Below are positions 14,701 through 14,751 of a DNA stretch of 14,751 nt, one piece after another (positions within the stretch are counted from its first letter, which is position 1; each line of letters starts with the position of its first letter). The notes beneath the pieces were generated by a model, which was not told where the DNA came from, did not search any database, and was given only the letters and a program-made list of their open reading frames with translations. The DNA comes from Candidatus Lindowiibacteriota bacterium (lineage in GTDB: Bacteria; Lindowbacteria; 2-12-FULL-62-27), in assembly GCA_023249255.1 (NCBI GenBank), contig JAHFCY010000059.1, positions 1-14,751 on the forward strand, written 5' to 3'. The translations under genes and the position numbers were made by a program.

Positions 14701-14751
14701 CCGTTGAAAATTTTATAAGGAATCCAGGAATGCAGGAGGAAGCAAACCGGC
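14701..14751. repeat. GGAATCCA-type repeat, copy C (runs off the window)
   Basis: CCGTTGAAAATTTTATAAGG and then AATCCAGGAATGCAGGAGGA match B2 almost base for base over about 45 nt, in the same orientation. It touches the 5' end of the DUF433 frame. Confidence 0.85.

Noticed and set aside
12960-14751. Integron attC sites or a CRISPR array.
   Set aside because: The repeats lack GTTRRRY/RYYYAAC core pairs, vary in spacing and orientation, and the intervals are genes, not uniform spacers.

Overview
The window is an environmental, moderately GC-rich bacterial chromosome segment, probably from a metagenome-assembled genome. Nearly every gene is on the + strand. A Minf_1886-family gene (a family I associate with Planctomycetes/Verrucomicrobia-type genomes), a TMTC-like multi-TM protein with TPRs, an archaeal-type RNase HII and a GxxExxY gene point to a PVC-affiliated or candidate-phylum Gram-negative lineage such as Omnitrophota. 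This placement is inference and was not tested by phylogeny.

Layout. (1) 3-3413: the 3' three quarters of rpoC, interrupted by one in-frame TAG at 1269-1271 exactly where homologues carry Gln; both flanks are intact. (2) 3414-3738: a perfect hairpin, a TATAAT-type promoter and tRNA-Thr(UGU). (3) 3739-4945: a tightly overlapping three-gene unit, a ZapB-like coiled coil, zapA and an archaeal-type rnhB. (4) 5051-7033: a TMTC-like membrane protein with TPRs. (5) 7120-8139: an apparent fusion of a MotA-type stator protein to a FliL-type periplasmic domain. (6) 8271-10558: a Minf_1886 gene overlapping a non-intron reverse transcriptase (YVDD, C-terminal HEAT-like repeats). The RT frame has no ATG/GTG/TTG start near its natural N terminus. 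(7) 10748-11654: a near-leaderless, probably autoregulated MerR-type regulator with two stacked operators, coupled to a 61-residue unknown protein. (8) 11836-13875: recA and radC. (9) 13876-14751: a repeat-rich accessory zone with a lower-GC GxxExxY gene and a small DUF433 gene on the minus strand, each set between copies of the same palindromic repeat.

The intergenic DNA holds at least three unrelated families of imperfect palindromes whose arms are built from roughly 8-nt periodic motifs: CAGACA-type after rnhB and after the RT, CACAGAG-type between recA and radC, and GGAATCCA-type. In the recA-radC gap one family is nested inside another. The best candidates for undescribed biology are the Minf_1886/RT-HEAT pair, the MotA-FliL fusion and the repeat-bounded single-gene cassettes at the right end. 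The rpoC amber codon is either a base error, a population variant or a suppressed stop.
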